Assembly (NCBI RefSeq): GCF_000247815.1
Contig: NC_021700.1
Span: 21,158,746 to 21,222,745 of the forward strand
Direction of reading: 5' to 3'
DNA length: 64,000 nucleotides
Source: Ficedula albicollis
Lineage: Eukaryota; Chordata; Aves; Passeriformes; Muscicapidae
The position numbers were made by a program, and so were the translations under genes. The first letter of the stretch is position 1. Every line of letters begins with the position of its first letter. The notes below the pieces were generated by a model. That model did not search any database, had not been told where the DNA came from, and was given only the letters and a program-made list of their open reading frames with translations. Shown here piece by piece: positions 40,801 through 55,163 of the stretch.

Positions 40801-43800
40801 ATAGGAAGCAACTAGTCTAGACCGCTGGCAGAAGGGAAACACAGCTAACAGCTATGATTACTAACCAAGTTTTAGTTCTGTTGTACAAAAATAAATTAGA
40901 TAAGTTAGAGCAATAACATATTGCACATATATTTCTAAGTTTTTCTGTGATTTCTTTCAGGATTTTACTGTGGGTATGCCTTTTTTTTTCTAAATTTCTG
41001 GATATTGTAAACAACTAGTTTATAATCTCTGGGAAGATCACATATCTTTATACACAAAATGTCCACTTTACTCCCTTACTCACACTGCATATGGCATAAA
41101 GAGCTAAGCATTGGCTGTAAAGAATAGCAGTTCATTAGGATGATGGACCACACCTGGTACAGAAGGACCTAAGAAGTGCAACATGGGCCAGACCACAGAT
41201 TCCACTATCCCAATACCCTGCCTCCACAACGAACTAAGAGAAGGCCCAAGAAAGAATAACACCACTGCAGGCATAAAATGTCAATTATACCAGTACTCTC
41301 CCAACTATTTTTGGCTCAGAATTTTTGAGACAGATGTGCTTCTGTGTATTTAGTACTTTCAATGGATTTTTCTTCTGTGAACATGCCTAGCCAACCTTTC
41401 AACCTATACATATGTCCAGCTTCCATAAAGTGACTTGCCAAGAAGTTTCAACATTAGCTAAACCTTGCATTAAAAAGGGCTGCCTCCCTTCTCCTGGTTT
41501 TCAGTCTTTCTTCTTCTATATTTTCTGGACAGCCTCAAGTTCTTGTGGTGAAAGATACTATGAATGATTTTTTCCTCATTTATGTCCTCCATACAAGCTT
41601 GTAACAGTCATCCTTGCTTCTCTTCTCCAATTCTCCAAAAATCTTTTGAAATGAGAAGTCCAGAGTGATACAAACTTTTCAAGATCTAGATATACCATGA
41701 TTAGTTTAATCAACAGCATAATAAGGTCGTTTATTCTTTTCCCAATAATTTTAATATATTTAATTTGCTGGATTAATAATGTATACTTGACATGTAGCCC
41801 AAATATTTTCGGAAAAGTAGTAATATTATCCAATAACAGGAACGGTGGTTGTTTTTTGCTACTTCTGGTTGATATTTGTACAAAATCTCTGGCAAAAGGT
41901 TTAAACTCTTACACATATGTTGTCACAACTTATTTTTCCTGAAAATAATGAGAACAGTACACCCTGTGTTTGGGCTCAGTTAAAGAATCACAAAGTTTTA
42001 TTTACACAAAGTGCTAAATTTCAGTAGCCTTATGCAGTAGTAAGAACCTTCTTCAGTCAATGCAATAAAGTTTATTTGCTGACTTCCTCTAAAGGTCAAA
42101 AACAAAGACAGTCACTCCACCCAAATGATTTTTAACCCTGACTAGAATCAAAAGATTATTTGTCTTAAGAACATACTCAGAGCAATATATTTAGCAAGTT
42201 TAGTGCCTTTTTCTATAAGCATGTGTTACAGTAAGTTACAATAAAAGATACCTCCTCTTCAAAAAATGTCAGCAAACAATTGGATCTGATTGCTTTAAGA
42301 AAAATACAAAGCCAATCGAGTGCTGGACATCTGTGGTAGTTTTCCAGATGACATGCAAAATACACCTAACAAAGTTTGAAGCTAGCATATTCTGTGGTCT
42401 GCATGTGAACTGAAAGGAAAAGAAATACATAGAGTGACAGTATGAAATGGCAGCAGAAGCAAAGACTGTTCCAACAAAGAGGATCAATTTAGAAGAATAC
42501 ACAAGTTTACAAGGAGAAAAGTATGTCAGAGATCTTGTCCGAATTTGTTAGAGCACATCAATCTGTCATGTTAAGGCCAGAAGAAACTTGATTTTCTGTT
42601 TTTTAAAAAGGGCTGGCAAATGGAATACATGCACTTCACATGGATCATCAAAGTATATCTGTATGAAAATTAGAAAACCCATACAATTCAGAATTGCATG
42701 CAAATCTTTGTTTCATTTTCTTTTCTATGAAATACAAGCCAGGAAGAAATATTAGCTCTATTGAAGAAAAAAAAAAAGTTTGTGTAGCATCTATTATCAT
42801 TTTCTGTCCAACTTATTTTTTACAAATCATTTTAATGACAACAGCAACTGTTGTGAATGAATGGCTGAATGCCATGAGAACATTAACTGATTTTACAGCA
42901 CTGGCTCCTCATAAACCACATTACTCGTATTATATACGAGTTAGGATTAGTCAACTGTATCTATCCAGGCTGTCTGTAGGCATACATCCTTACTTCCCCT
43001 TACCTTCAAGAATGTAAGAGTGAAGCTGGTGCAATTTATTTTATTACTTCTAGGGAAAAAAAAAAACAAAAACCAAAAAACCACAGAATTAGCTAAGAAA
43101 GAAAATGGGCTTCAGAAACCATGATCTATCTTGCAAAGAGATGCACATTTCAGGACTCCGTAAACCTAAGCTGTTTAATCCAAATTCAAACTACATGATT
43201 GTCAAAAGGAATTTCTCAGTGATTCCTTAGGTTTAAGCCTTCCATACATCCTTCACTTTGTAAACTGGTCTTTCAAAGCTAACCTATCTTGAAGTGGGAA
43301 AATAAATTACTAAATTCCTCTTCATTAAATTTATTAAGCCCACCAAGCATTTATTTACTTGTCTGTTCTGAAAACACTTACAGTTATATTTCCAAAACTA
43401 GTTTGGTCCCCCCGACAGATGTTATGGAACAAAAGTTCCATTATTTTCTTTAATTGACAATATACTCCTTCATATTAAAATTGACCTAAACAACTGTTTT
43501 ATTTTTTACCACATACTGCATATTACCATGAGACTATTAAAATAATTATTCCCTCTAGTTTTATAAAATTTTAAATGCTGAACAGAAATTTTGACTGGCT
43601 CTAAGGAGAACCTTTATCCCCATGAGGGCAGTCAAGTAGTAAAGTGGTCTGCCCAAAAAGGTTTTGCAAGATTTGACTGGGTAAAGTCTTGTGAAACCTA
43701 GTTTGATCTCATAACTCACCCTGCTTAGGGGATAAGAAGACCTCTAGATGTCCCTTTCAGACAGAATCCAACAGATTCTAAGGAGGTGTTATCTAAAAAT

Positions 43801-44648
43801 ATTTACATCATTTAACTAATAATCATGAAAAAATAAATATTACATTCTAATACAACTCTTCAGAAGATTCATTGGAAAGTAAATTACATGTAAATTACAT
43901 TATTCAAAATCAAAGCATCGTTAGAACCATAGTTATTGTATAGTATTACATTTTTTCAATGGAGGAAGAGGCTCCCTCTCCATTCTGCTTTGAGTTGGAA
44001 CAATTCTACATCTTCCTAACAACTACACATGAAACCTCTTGAACTTCATTCGTCAATTATTTGACTGTGAAGTTTTAAACACCTGGCATTGTTCTGTAAA
44101 ACACATTCTCTTCTGTGATGCCAACACAACTGCCCAAAACACTAATTGTAAGAAATCCAGGAAGTTCAAGCTGAAAGAAAAATAAGCATGCTTAATTTCT
44201 TTTTTCCTCAGTAAATTTTAGAAATTAATGTAGCTAAATCATTATAAATAATGCCAGGTAAATACCATAAGATCTACAAACAAGAAAAATTCACATCCAA
44301 TAAAATATTTCTTTCAGTTGTGGCTGAAAAGATGAGGAGAATTCACTGTATTCAGATCACAAAATTATTTTTTATTATTATTAGTTTCATTTATAAAGTT
44401 ATTGAAATAAAACACTTCTCCCCAGATTAATAGAAAAGGATCAATTTAGAAGTTTAATAAAGTAAGGATGCTTTAATAGAGGTTGGATAACATGTAGGAA
44501 CTACCACTATGTGATTTTCTTTTTAATTTAGTAATTGCAATTTCTGTTTTATAAAGTAGTCTGGTTTTCATTTGTTCAGTTTCAGTTATTTTAGTGTTTC
44601 TATTATTGTCAAGCATGGTTTTATTCAACAACAACAAGTCATTTACAA

Positions 44649-45332
44649 ATGTAAATAATCAAATTCCCACTTTTGCTTGGAAGAACCTGAAAAAAAACAT
44701 GTGGTGCACCCTCATGACTCTGTTGGGGCCAGTCCTGTTTAACATCTTAATCAATTATACTTGTATCAACCTCTGCAAGTTCACAGATCACACCAAGCTG
44801 TGTGGGCTATTGATGTGCTGGAGGGCAGGAAGGCTCTGCAGGGGGATCTGGACAGGCTGGATCATGTCTGAGGCCAATGGTGTGAGGTTCAACAAGGCCC
44901 AGTGCTGGGTCCTGCCCCTGGGTCACAACAATCCCAGGCAGTGCCACGATGTAAATAATCAAATTCCCACTTTTGCTTGGAAGAACCTGAAAAAAAACAT
45001 GTGGTGCACCCTCATGACTCTGTTGGGGCCAGTCCTGTTTAACATCTTAATCAATTATACTTGTATCAACCTCTGCAAGTTCACAGATCAATCCATTGAT
45101 TGCTGCTGGCTTGGTTCCAGCAGTGTCACTAATTACATTTATACTTGTATCAACCTCTGCAAGTTCACAGGCCACACCAAGCTGTGTGGGCTATTGATGT
45201 GCTGGAGGGCAGGAAGGCTCTGCAGGGGGATCTGGACAGGCTGGATCATGTCTGAGGCCAATGGTGTGAGGTTCAACAAGGCCCAGTGCTGGGTCCTGCC
45301 CCTGGGTCACAACAATCCCAGGCAGTGCCACG
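44649..45332. repeat. Mosaic tandem duplication containing CR1 reverse-transcriptase sequence
   Basis: Reading A-B-C blocks: A+B+C at 44649-44948, A+B again at 44949-45090, a 48-base spacer 45091-45138, then B+C at 45139-45332. The first pair is offset by 300 bases and the last by 384 bases, with almost no differences. C is CR1 sequence (around GTGCTGGAGGGCAGGAAGG). The near-identity contrasts with the old, diverged state of CR1, so the duplication is far younger than the insertion or is an assembly product. Confidence 0.9.
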
Positions 45333-45346
45333 GGCTGGGACAGAGT

Positions 45347-46270
<924 letters not shown>

Positions 46271-49199
46271 GTCAGCAATGGTGTGGGCAGCAGGAGCAGG
46301 GCAGGGATTGTCCCCCTGTGCTGGGCACTGCTGAGGCCACACCTCGAGTGCTGTGTCCAGCTCTGGGCCCTGAGTGCCAGAAAGACACCGAGGGGCTGGA
46401 GTGAGTGCAGAGAAGGGCAATGGAGCTGGGGCAGGGTCTGGAGCAGCAGTGCTGTGAGGAGCAGCTGAGGGGGCAGGGGGTGTTTATCCTGGAGAAAAGG
46501 AACCTCAGGGGTGACCTTACCGTCTTCTACAATACCTGAAAGGAGACTGTAAAAGGGTGAGGGTCAACCTCTTCTTCCAGGCAACAAGTGACATGCTGAG
46601 GGGAAATGGCCTTAAGTTGTGCCAGGGGAGGTTTGGATTACGTATTAGGAAACATTTTTTCACAGAAAGGTTGTAAAGCACTGGAACAAGCTGATGAGGG
46701 AAGTGGTGGAATCACCATCTCTAGAAGTGCTCAAAAAACATGTGAATATGACTCTTGAAAATATGGTTTATTGGTGGTGATGCTGGGTTGACAGTTGGAC
46801 TTGATAATCTTAAATGTCTTTTTGAACCTTAATGACTCTATTATTCTATGATTTTACCTTGCAAAAGCCTAAAGCAAAAAATATGAATTAAAACGTTATT
46901 TTTATTAATTAAAAAATTTTATAAAATTAAGATCCATTAATCTGTTTAAGTTATTGAGCTACTTAGGAGAACATGCAGGAAAAGAGTTTCCTTTCAGCAA
47001 TGCAGGGAGAGATGGCAAGTGCAGCAGTGCACGGATTATAAAAAAGAGCCTCGTGTTCCAGTGAAGTTACTACCTCTAGCACAGCACCATACTATTTAGA
47101 ATGCCACTTTTAGGAAGGGACACATACAGGAACAAAGTTTTTTGGACTGACAAACAATCTGCTCAATTGACTCAAGACATAACCAAATATAGAAATGCAA
47201 AACATCACAAAAAAAATTCTCCTGACCAAGTGCATCTCATATTATTGCTATTGTTTTATCCTTGTTTTTTTTTTTAACCACTAAATAATTAACAATCATA
47301 GCCAAAATGTGACTAAAATGGAATAGCTTCAAAACCAGCCTTTTATGGGTCAAAGACCCATAAACACTTCCAAAACCTAACAGATTGCATTTCACACATC
47401 TGAAAAATTCCTTGGTTTTGCTAGCATTCGAAATACAATTTCTTTTTCTTTACTGATTTCAAACACACTGTTCAGAATTGCATAACATATTTCACTCTGC
47501 TTTGGCAGGTGGTTGAAAGAGCTCATAGGGTAGAAATTTCTTCTGAAAGAATCTGGACAATGAACATTTGTCAGCATTACTTATGACCTTGCAATTTCTA
47601 AGCAGGACTAACTGTCCTAAAATAACAATATAAGCAAATACCTTTCATTACAGCTAAATTAATGTGCAAGCTAAGGAACTGCCTGTACCTCTTCCTGCCT
47701 ATTTATCCAATCACTTAACACTCCCTTTTTCAAGCTGCTGAGAGTAATAAATGAGAGATTTACATGGGTCTGGCTGAAGTAGTGTGAAGGCAATCCAAAT
47801 GCAACCTCAGTGCTATCCAAAGAGCCATCTTAAAAGGTCTGAAAAAGAATCACACACGTTTGGAAGCTGAAAGTTACTAACAAAATACAAGTTCTACAGT
47901 TTTCAGAACACAACCTGAACAAAATGTTCAGAAATAACAAAAATATTAACTTCAATAATTTACACCTGACATCCTAACATAATATTACAAATATGTACAG
48001 CAGCAATTTGGTTCAAACAGCAGTATTTGATGGTCAATCCTTCTGCAACTCAGTACAAAGCTAATTTTAAAACAAGGTTTTGTAACAGGCCATATGGAAA
48101 AGAAAAAATTAATTCTGGCAGTTTCTATCCTTCCTTCTCTGACCTTAAGGCATCTTGTCCTCCAAGATCATAACTGCATTAGCTCTCATCTTATTGACAG
48201 TGAAACAGTCAGCTTTGTGGATTAATAACTTCTAATATCTTGTTGATACTTCCTAGTAAGTTTCTTATATGTCCAACTATTACACAGACTCTTTTATTTC
48301 CCTGGCATGAGAGTTACTCTGTGTAGACCTAGCAATCTTCCCAGAAAAGTCATGTTGGTCGACATGTACTTAAAACTCCAAAACATATAACACTGTAAGT
48401 TGTTTAGGAACTGTGTCTCAACTACAGAAAGAATACAAACAAACACATGAAAATATATTTTAGTTAAATTATCCAAATATTCTTCCTTCTCCATTAGACT
48501 GACCAGGATTTGACACTCCAGTTAGTCTTATACCAAATCTAAAGCCATTACTAAAAGTTCCAAAAATTTCATCATTAGTGAGTGAGTAACTAGTAAGATC
48601 ACACAAATTCCAGACCACCAAAATTACATCTCACTGCTAAGATATGCTACTGACAACATTTTCAATTTTTTAAAGCAACAAAAGAACTCTTTTGAAAATC
48701 ACTTTTTTTTTTTGGGTGGGGGGGGTGGCAGCAACAGCAGGGGTCAGAATTGAAAACAGGGAAAAATTAAATATTTTACTTGAAACAATGCAATATTTCC
48801 ATGGGTTTTTGTTTCCAGATATTTAAGTATTTTTAATTAAATCTATAATTTCTGAGAACTAGTAGTAACTTGCTTTTAGAAGGGAAAAACATCTCTCCAT
48901 TTATCCACAGACCTGTTTTAGTACCTGTAATGCCAGAGCAAACGTTTTCACAGCATCCCCCCGAAACTGATACAGGATTCAAAGATCATTAATAGATTCA
49001 CGCAGTTTGATTGGTAACAACAATGTCAGTTATTGTAGCAACTTCTGTAATATGGACACATATCCTCTTCTCCTTTAAAAAATATTTATTATTATTATAA
49101 TTACCTAAACTGAGAATTATCCAGGATGACAACTATGTTCTGAGATAATAAAAAGCTTTCAATTCCAAAATTATGGAAGTCAAAATGACTGCTCATTCC

Positions 49200-49230
<31 letters not shown>

Positions 49231-49241
49231 AAAGAAAAAAA
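49200..49241. repeat. Poly-A / A-rich tract
   Basis: 29 consecutive A then AAAAG units. No LINE or SINE body is recognisable beside it, so it is listed only as simple sequence. Confidence 0.9.
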
Positions 49242-49286
49242 CCATAAAAATACATGGAAAGCTTATCAATTAAATATTGATTTGGT

Positions 49287-49309
49287 AAAAAAAAAAAAAA
49301 AAAAAAAAA
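49287..49309. repeat. Poly-A tract (23 A)
   Basis: Second A homopolymer 45 bases after the previous one; no associated element recognised. Confidence 0.9.
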
Positions 49310-50056
49310 GTGTAGAAACATCCTCTTTCTGCAGTACCCAGGACACACATGTGTCTTGCCAGCAAACTGCAATAGCACATGTAGAAAAACTCAGACTGCA
49401 GACTAACACCAAACTGTCAAACTCTGAAAACTCATGAAGGTACTGATTCAAAATTATTATGGACTTAAGGTGGGGGACATATTCAGGATAATCTCTTTGC
49501 CCAAGAAGGGCTTGGGCAGAAAAACCAGGTAATTAACTATTTCGAATGAAGTGAAGACATCTTCAGGGGAGGAAGGAATCTAGAGACCTAGAATCCAGAA
49601 ATGCAATCATGTCTAAAAGTCTAAATCTAACCTAAAATTCTAGAGAAATAAAGACGGTCTACCATCCGATCTGTAGAAAAATGGAAGCTGTGACTGGTTG
49701 TGCATTAAAAGAGTATTAAACCAGGAAAGGGCACCAAATAATGATTCTCCTTTCAAAGTCACCACCAAAAGAAATTTAATTCCAGGCAAATCTTCTCCTC
49801 AGTGCTCATCTCCATATAACCAATCCCAGGGGCAGATAGCTGGTGGCTTTTACTAAACCAGCCATATAATGCTGGTTGAGAATGTATCACAGGTAACAGG
49901 AACAAAACATCAGAAAACATCGGAGTTGTGATTTCTGTTTGGGAGGCTGAAGAGGATTTATGTTTTCACTTTACCAGATTCCAAAGAAAAAAGAAAGACT
50001 CCAATTAAAGAATGAAACTAAATCCACGAGGAACAGCAGAAGAAACATCTTAAGCA

Positions 50057-50117
50057 TAATTATAAATATATATATAATAATATAAATATAATAATACTTA
50101 TAAATAATAATTATTAA
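50057..50117. repeat. AT-rich low-complexity tract
   Basis: ATAT, AATAAT and TATAAATA words; overlaps the left edge of the 126-bp duplication. Confidence 0.8.
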
Positions 50118-50346
50118 AAATAGGTATATAGCATTCTTTTCTGCTTTGTGGAAGCTCTCACTGAATACTTTGAAAAGCTTAATATTGTCTTTCCTGATTT
50201 AACTGTCCTCTCAAAAAANATACTTATAAATAATAATTATTAAAAATAGGTATATAGCATTCTTTTCTGCTTTGTGGAAGCTCTCACTGAATACTTTGAA
50301 AAGCTTAATATTGTCTTTCCTGATTTAACTGTCCTCTCAAAAAAAA
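50094..50346. repeat. 126-bp tandem duplication with an N at the junction
   Basis: The segment beginning ATACTTATAAATAATAATT occurs at 50094 and again at 50220, each ending GTCCTCTCAAAAAA. The single ambiguous base of the window (N, 50219) sits exactly at the junction, which points to an assembly join. Confidence 0.95.
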
Positions 50347-50363
50347 AAAAAAAAAAAAAAACC

Positions 50364-50426
<63 letters not shown>

Positions 50427-50445
50427 AAAAAAAAAAAAAAAAAAA
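50339..50445. repeat. Poly-A, then 60 C, then poly-A compound homopolymer
   Basis: A run (50339-50361), CCA, then 60 C (50365-50424), then TCAAAA... to about 50445. The CTCAAAA start of the A run is found on both sides of the C block, as if the same A-tract had been entered twice. Confidence 0.95.
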
Positions 50446-51923
50446 CAAACCAAGACCAGGCCGAAGACTAAACAAGCAAAAAAAACCTTCACAAACCAAA
50501 AGTCTTTGAATGTGCTCCATAATGCTCCTTCAAATTTGTGTCATAAAACAGAATGAGCAGCATTACAATATGGGCAAATCTGTAAACCTGGTTCTTATTT
50601 CCCTCTGTAACTTGCTAAATTCTCTTACTAGAGAAAAAATATGAAGAAGGTGTGGATATTGTTTTTCAATGACCAGGCTGCACAAAATCAGAAGAATCCA
50701 GACTACCCTAATCTGCTAAATAAAGGGCTAAAAGAAAAAGCACATGGTGTAGAAGGTATAAAAGTCCAGTGTCTTTGACATAAGTACTAAGAATACTGAA
50801 GAGATATTGAAGCCCAGCTCTTGTTCCCATGGGTTCAGAGGATGCAGACATCTTTGGCATGGCATGGACAAAGGTACTAATAATCAAAACTGTAAGACTG
50901 TAACTTTATATTACCCAAGCACACTGGCAGTAAAATTCAATTTTCAAATGAATTTCAATAACATGCTCGTGAGAAGCATGTATTTAAATACTTAAGTACT
51001 TAATATTTAAATGGTTTGCAGGTTATTTGCATTTATGCTTGTAGTGGCACAATCAGACCTTTTAGCAGATAAGAACCTATGGTAAGAGATCCTGTTTGGA
51101 TACAATGAGTGCAGACTATCAACGCAACTTGACACGTGCAAGTTTCACACAGAGAATTTTCACCTTGGCATGAACACAACTCTACCAAAATCATAAGATT
51201 GGGTGACTAAATATTTGACAATCAGGCCCTGTCAGGTGCAAGCTGAGTAGTGAAGGGTGGAGGAATGTATGTATGACGGAGCATAGCGAGTATTTTAATA
51301 CTAACAGACACAGCAATTAACGGAAAAAAAATGTTATCAAGCAGCCATAGGAGAGACTGAGACAAGCAAGAATGTAATAGTTAAACAGAAATTTTTTCAG
51401 AATATGACATTTGACACCCATGTTCTAATGAGCAGTGGGAGTCAGGACCAATTCCATACTGTATTTAAAAAAAAGGGAACCTTAAATACAGATGACCTAG
51501 GCACCTTGGTGACTCAGAGGGAAGAGTGCCATCTACTGAGGCAATAACTTAATTATAATACAAGCAGCAAATCCTAATTTTGTTGTGAAACAGGAAAGGA
51601 GTTTTCAATATTTAAGTGCTTTCCATCTCCTATGGAAAATCTAAGCTTTTTTTTTTTTAAATATTACCACAATTTATATGATGGTGGTTCTGTGTCCTTA
51701 GTAGGTTAGTGTTTTAGCTGAATTAATACTTATACTTAAAGTATGTCTGAATAGCTTCTAAGGCCTCTACTTCTAAATAACCTAGGAGTTTTAGTTTCCA
51801 AGTAAAAGACATCACTTTCTGAATATTCTGCCTCATTAAAAAAACCCATATTTGGACACAGAAACATGAAGATACTCAAAGTGACATCTGAAAAAGACCT
51901 TCAAGCCTTTTTTTCCCTTCATA

Positions 51924-52105
51924 TAAGATTCTGGTGTTGAGTATAAATATGTTGGAAGACAAAATAAAATAAAAAAAAAAAGAAAAAGAAGTAAGATTCT
52001 GGTGTTGAGTATAAATATGTTGGAAGACAAAATAATAATAATAAAAAAAAAGAACTATAAATATGTTGGAAGACAAAATAAAATAAAAAAAAAAAGAAAA
52101 AGAAG
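51924..52105. repeat. Tandem repeat, 68-bp unit, two copies and one partial
   Basis: Units begin TAAGATTCTGGTGTTGAGTA at 51924 and 51992; a third partial copy starts at 52056 with TATAAATATGTTGGAAGAC. The A-rich tails differ (AATAAAATAAAA versus AATAATAATAAT). The open frames on the minus strand repeat FILSSNIFIL-like residues and are by-products. Confidence 0.9.
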
Positions 52106-53616
52106 CAGTTAAAGAAGATATTCTGAATTTATTTAACCTTTGGGTTAATAAACTTGTTGATAATCAACCTGAAGCATACTTTTCAGCAAAATTAACTATG
52201 TCTAGAAACACATGCAGTAGTCAAAGAAAAGTGCATAACCTCTTAGTGTGTTCTGTTTCTCACTCTTTGCCAAGTAAAGCAAAATATTATTTGTGTATAC
52301 ATTTCAAATTCTTTAACTTAGACTGTATAACACAAGTGATTAGTTTTGGATGTTTGTGAACCAATTCCTCTTGTGTTTTATGTATTTGCTAAGTATACAA
52401 TAGGCACCTGAAATCTGGTCAGTGAAAAGTACTAGAAATGGAGCACAAACTGTACTGTCAAAGTATCTTTAAAGGTCATAGGTATATCTTAAATTTTGTT
52501 CTCCAATACAGCATAGTAAAACAATACCAAACTGTCTTACTAGAACCCTTGCCAAACTTAAAATCTGTAGGAAGACTATTACAATACTTGTGTAATGTTA
52601 AATTTCAACTTTTTCACCTCCCTCGTTCCATTTTTCAAATAGCTCGCCTCACTTGTGTTTTACTATCTTAATGGGAAAACACATTCAAATGCATACAGAT
52701 GGTACTTTACTCAAGTATAATAAACCACAGCTTTATGATGGCTATTCCAAAAAAATTCAAAAACTTACATCCGTGGAAAGCAAAACTTCAGAAATCTGAC
52801 CATGTTTAAAAATTTTCCTTTAAAAAGCTGTATTTGAAATATGAAGCAATCATGAGCTGGCATTCTTGGATTTAACCTCACCAAATGTAACAGGAAATTA
52901 CTTGCTAACTATCTGGAAAAAAATAGATGCATGAAGTAGGAGATCATCAAGATTTTGGGTTGAAAGCTACTATAAAATTATGTCTCATATAGTGTTCAGG
53001 AAGTGTATAGTACTAAAAACCAAGAATTTCTCAGCTGGATTTCAGCATATAAAACTGACACAATTCCTAACAACACTATATGCTGTGGTGTATTAAGGGC
53101 AAAATGACAGTTGAAAAAGAGTAAGATATTTTGGTGGATTATATAAATTGTGTTACTTACCAACAAACGGAGTTCTTCAAGATACTTTATACAAATGCAT
53201 GCTTTCATAAAAATACTACTACCAGTATGATTATGGACTTCTTTTTTTTGCCCTAGTATTGACAGGCAGCCATTCTCTTTCTGGTTTGGTATGGTTTCCC
53301 ATGTTCCACACACTCCAACAGTTTTCCCTAATTTTCAAAATCAAGGTTGTGAAGACTTAGGAAGGAGAAAGCAGGATGGGAGAACATGGTGCATCAGTGT
53401 AAATTCTGATGCACAGCAGATACCAGTAGTGATTTTGCTTCCTTCTCATAGTGCTGTCAATACACATCATGTTTGCTATAGGGACTGCAGCACTGAGTTT
53501 CTGGAGACTGTTTCTGGGATCCAGGGCAATAGAAACTGTGTGTCTCTACTCAGAACCGCATCCTTCCCAAGCAATCACCTCGTGTTTACAGTGAACACTT
53601 ATCCCTGTGTTACAGA

Positions 53617-54880
53617 CCGTAGAATGATTTGGATTGGAGGGAATCTTAAAGATCATGCAGTTCCAACCCTACCATCCTCAGCAGGGAACCCTTCCGCTAG
53701 ATCAGGCTGCTCAGGGTGCAAGCTGGCCTTGGACACCTCCAGGGATGGAGCATCAGATATGTCTCTGTGCAACCTGTTCCCAGTGCCTCACCACAGTGAG
53801 GAAAGGATTTCTTCCATGCATCTAACCTAAATCTATTCTCTTTCATTTTGAAACTATTCCGCCTTGCTCTATCATTACATGCTCTTGTAAAAAGTCCCTC
53901 TCCAGCTCTTGTAGTCTCCTTTTAGCTACTGGAAGGATGCAATAAAGTCTGACTGGGTCATTGTCTTTACAGATAAACAATCTCTTAGCCTTCCCTTATA
54001 GGAGAGGTTTTCCATTCCTCTAATCATCTTAATGGCCTCTCTCTAGACTCACTCCTGTCCTTCCTGTGCTGAGGACCTCAGAGCTGAATACAATACTCGC
54101 CATGAGATCTTAAAGAGCAGAGCAGAGCAGCAGAATCATCTCCATCAACCCGTTGCCCACATCTTTCAGATGCACCCCAGGTTACATTTGGCTTTCTCAA
54201 ATCCAAGTGCACATTGGTGGGTAATGTCCAGCTTTTCATCCAGCCCCAAGTCCAAATCCAAGTGCACATTGGTGGGTAATGTCCAACTTTTCATCCAGCC
54301 CCAAGTCCCTCTTGGCAGGGCTGCTCCCAATCCCTTCATTCTCCCGGCCTATGTTGATACTGGGGTTGTCGTGACCCAGGTGCAGCACCTTGTAATAGAC
54401 TTTGTTGGATCTTCTGATTGGCACATGGGTCCACTTTTCCAGCACGTCCAGGACCCTCTGGATGCCATCCTATCCTTCAGGTGTGTCAACCACACAACTC
54501 AGTTCAGGGTCAGCTGCAAATCTGCAGCTGAGGGTGCGTTCAATTGCTTTGTCACTGACGAAGACATTAAATAACAGTGGAGGCAATATGGATCCTGAGA
54601 GCACCACTTATCACTGATGTCTATTGGAACTCTGAGCCATAGAACACTTCCCTCTGGATATGACTATCCAACCAATTCCTTATCCACTGAACAGTACTCC
54701 CCTCAAATCCATCTCTCTCCAACTGAGCAAGAAGGATGTTGTAAGGGACCATGTCAAAGGCTTTACAGGGTCCAGATAAATGAAATTTGTAGCCCTTCCC
54801 TTATCCACTCCTGTAGTCACTCCCTTGCAGAAAGCCACTACGCTGGTCAACAGGGACCAGTTTTTACACTCACCTGCCTG
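53617..54880 (-). mobile_element. CR1 LINE, antisense, about 1.3 kb
   Basis: Begins with the antisense 3' end (TAGAATGATTTGGATTGGAG, CAGTTCCAACCCTACC), continues through the tail region (TGCTCAGGGTGCAAGCTGGCC) and into sequence encoding a decayed reverse transcriptase C-terminus on the minus strand (KVLHLGHDNP, a form of the common CR1 LHLG motif). Frameshifts break it into small ORFs. It holds an internal 55-bp tandem duplication at 54198-54307. Confidence 0.9.
54198..54307. repeat. 55-bp tandem duplication inside CR1
   Basis: The unit from CAAATCCAAGTGCACATTGG to GCCCCAAGTC is present twice with one base difference (CCAGC versus CCAAC). Confidence 0.9.
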
Positions 54881-55163
54881 GCACATTGGCCAACTGTGCT
54901 GGTTTTGTATGAAAAATTACCTAAGAAGAGAAGCACAGAGCACAGACACACACACAGGGTTTTCTTGGTTTTTTTTATGAAAACTTCCTTTGTGAGTTGC
55001 TGAGGACTAATTGGAAGTGTTGAAGTGTTTAAGAAAATCCTTTGCCCTGAGGGAATGGGGGTCTCTGTTCTACAAAAATGGAAAGATGAACAGAGACATT
55101 TAATAAAAAAAAAAAAGAAGAGAACTTTTGTCTTTGAACAGCTTCCCTTAAAAGTAATACCCC

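Noticed and set aside
47392..47577. 61-codon minus-strand ORF considered as the missing upstream ADAMTS6 exon
   Set aside because: Its residues do not resemble the ADAMTS metalloprotease start or the FCKWQK region.
49193..49451. Phe-rich ORFs
   Set aside because: Translations of poly-A tracts on the opposite strand.
53291..55003. Several ORFs of 100-179 codons on the plus strand
   Set aside because: They run antisense through a decayed CR1 copy or adjacent sequence; the CR1 coding direction is minus.
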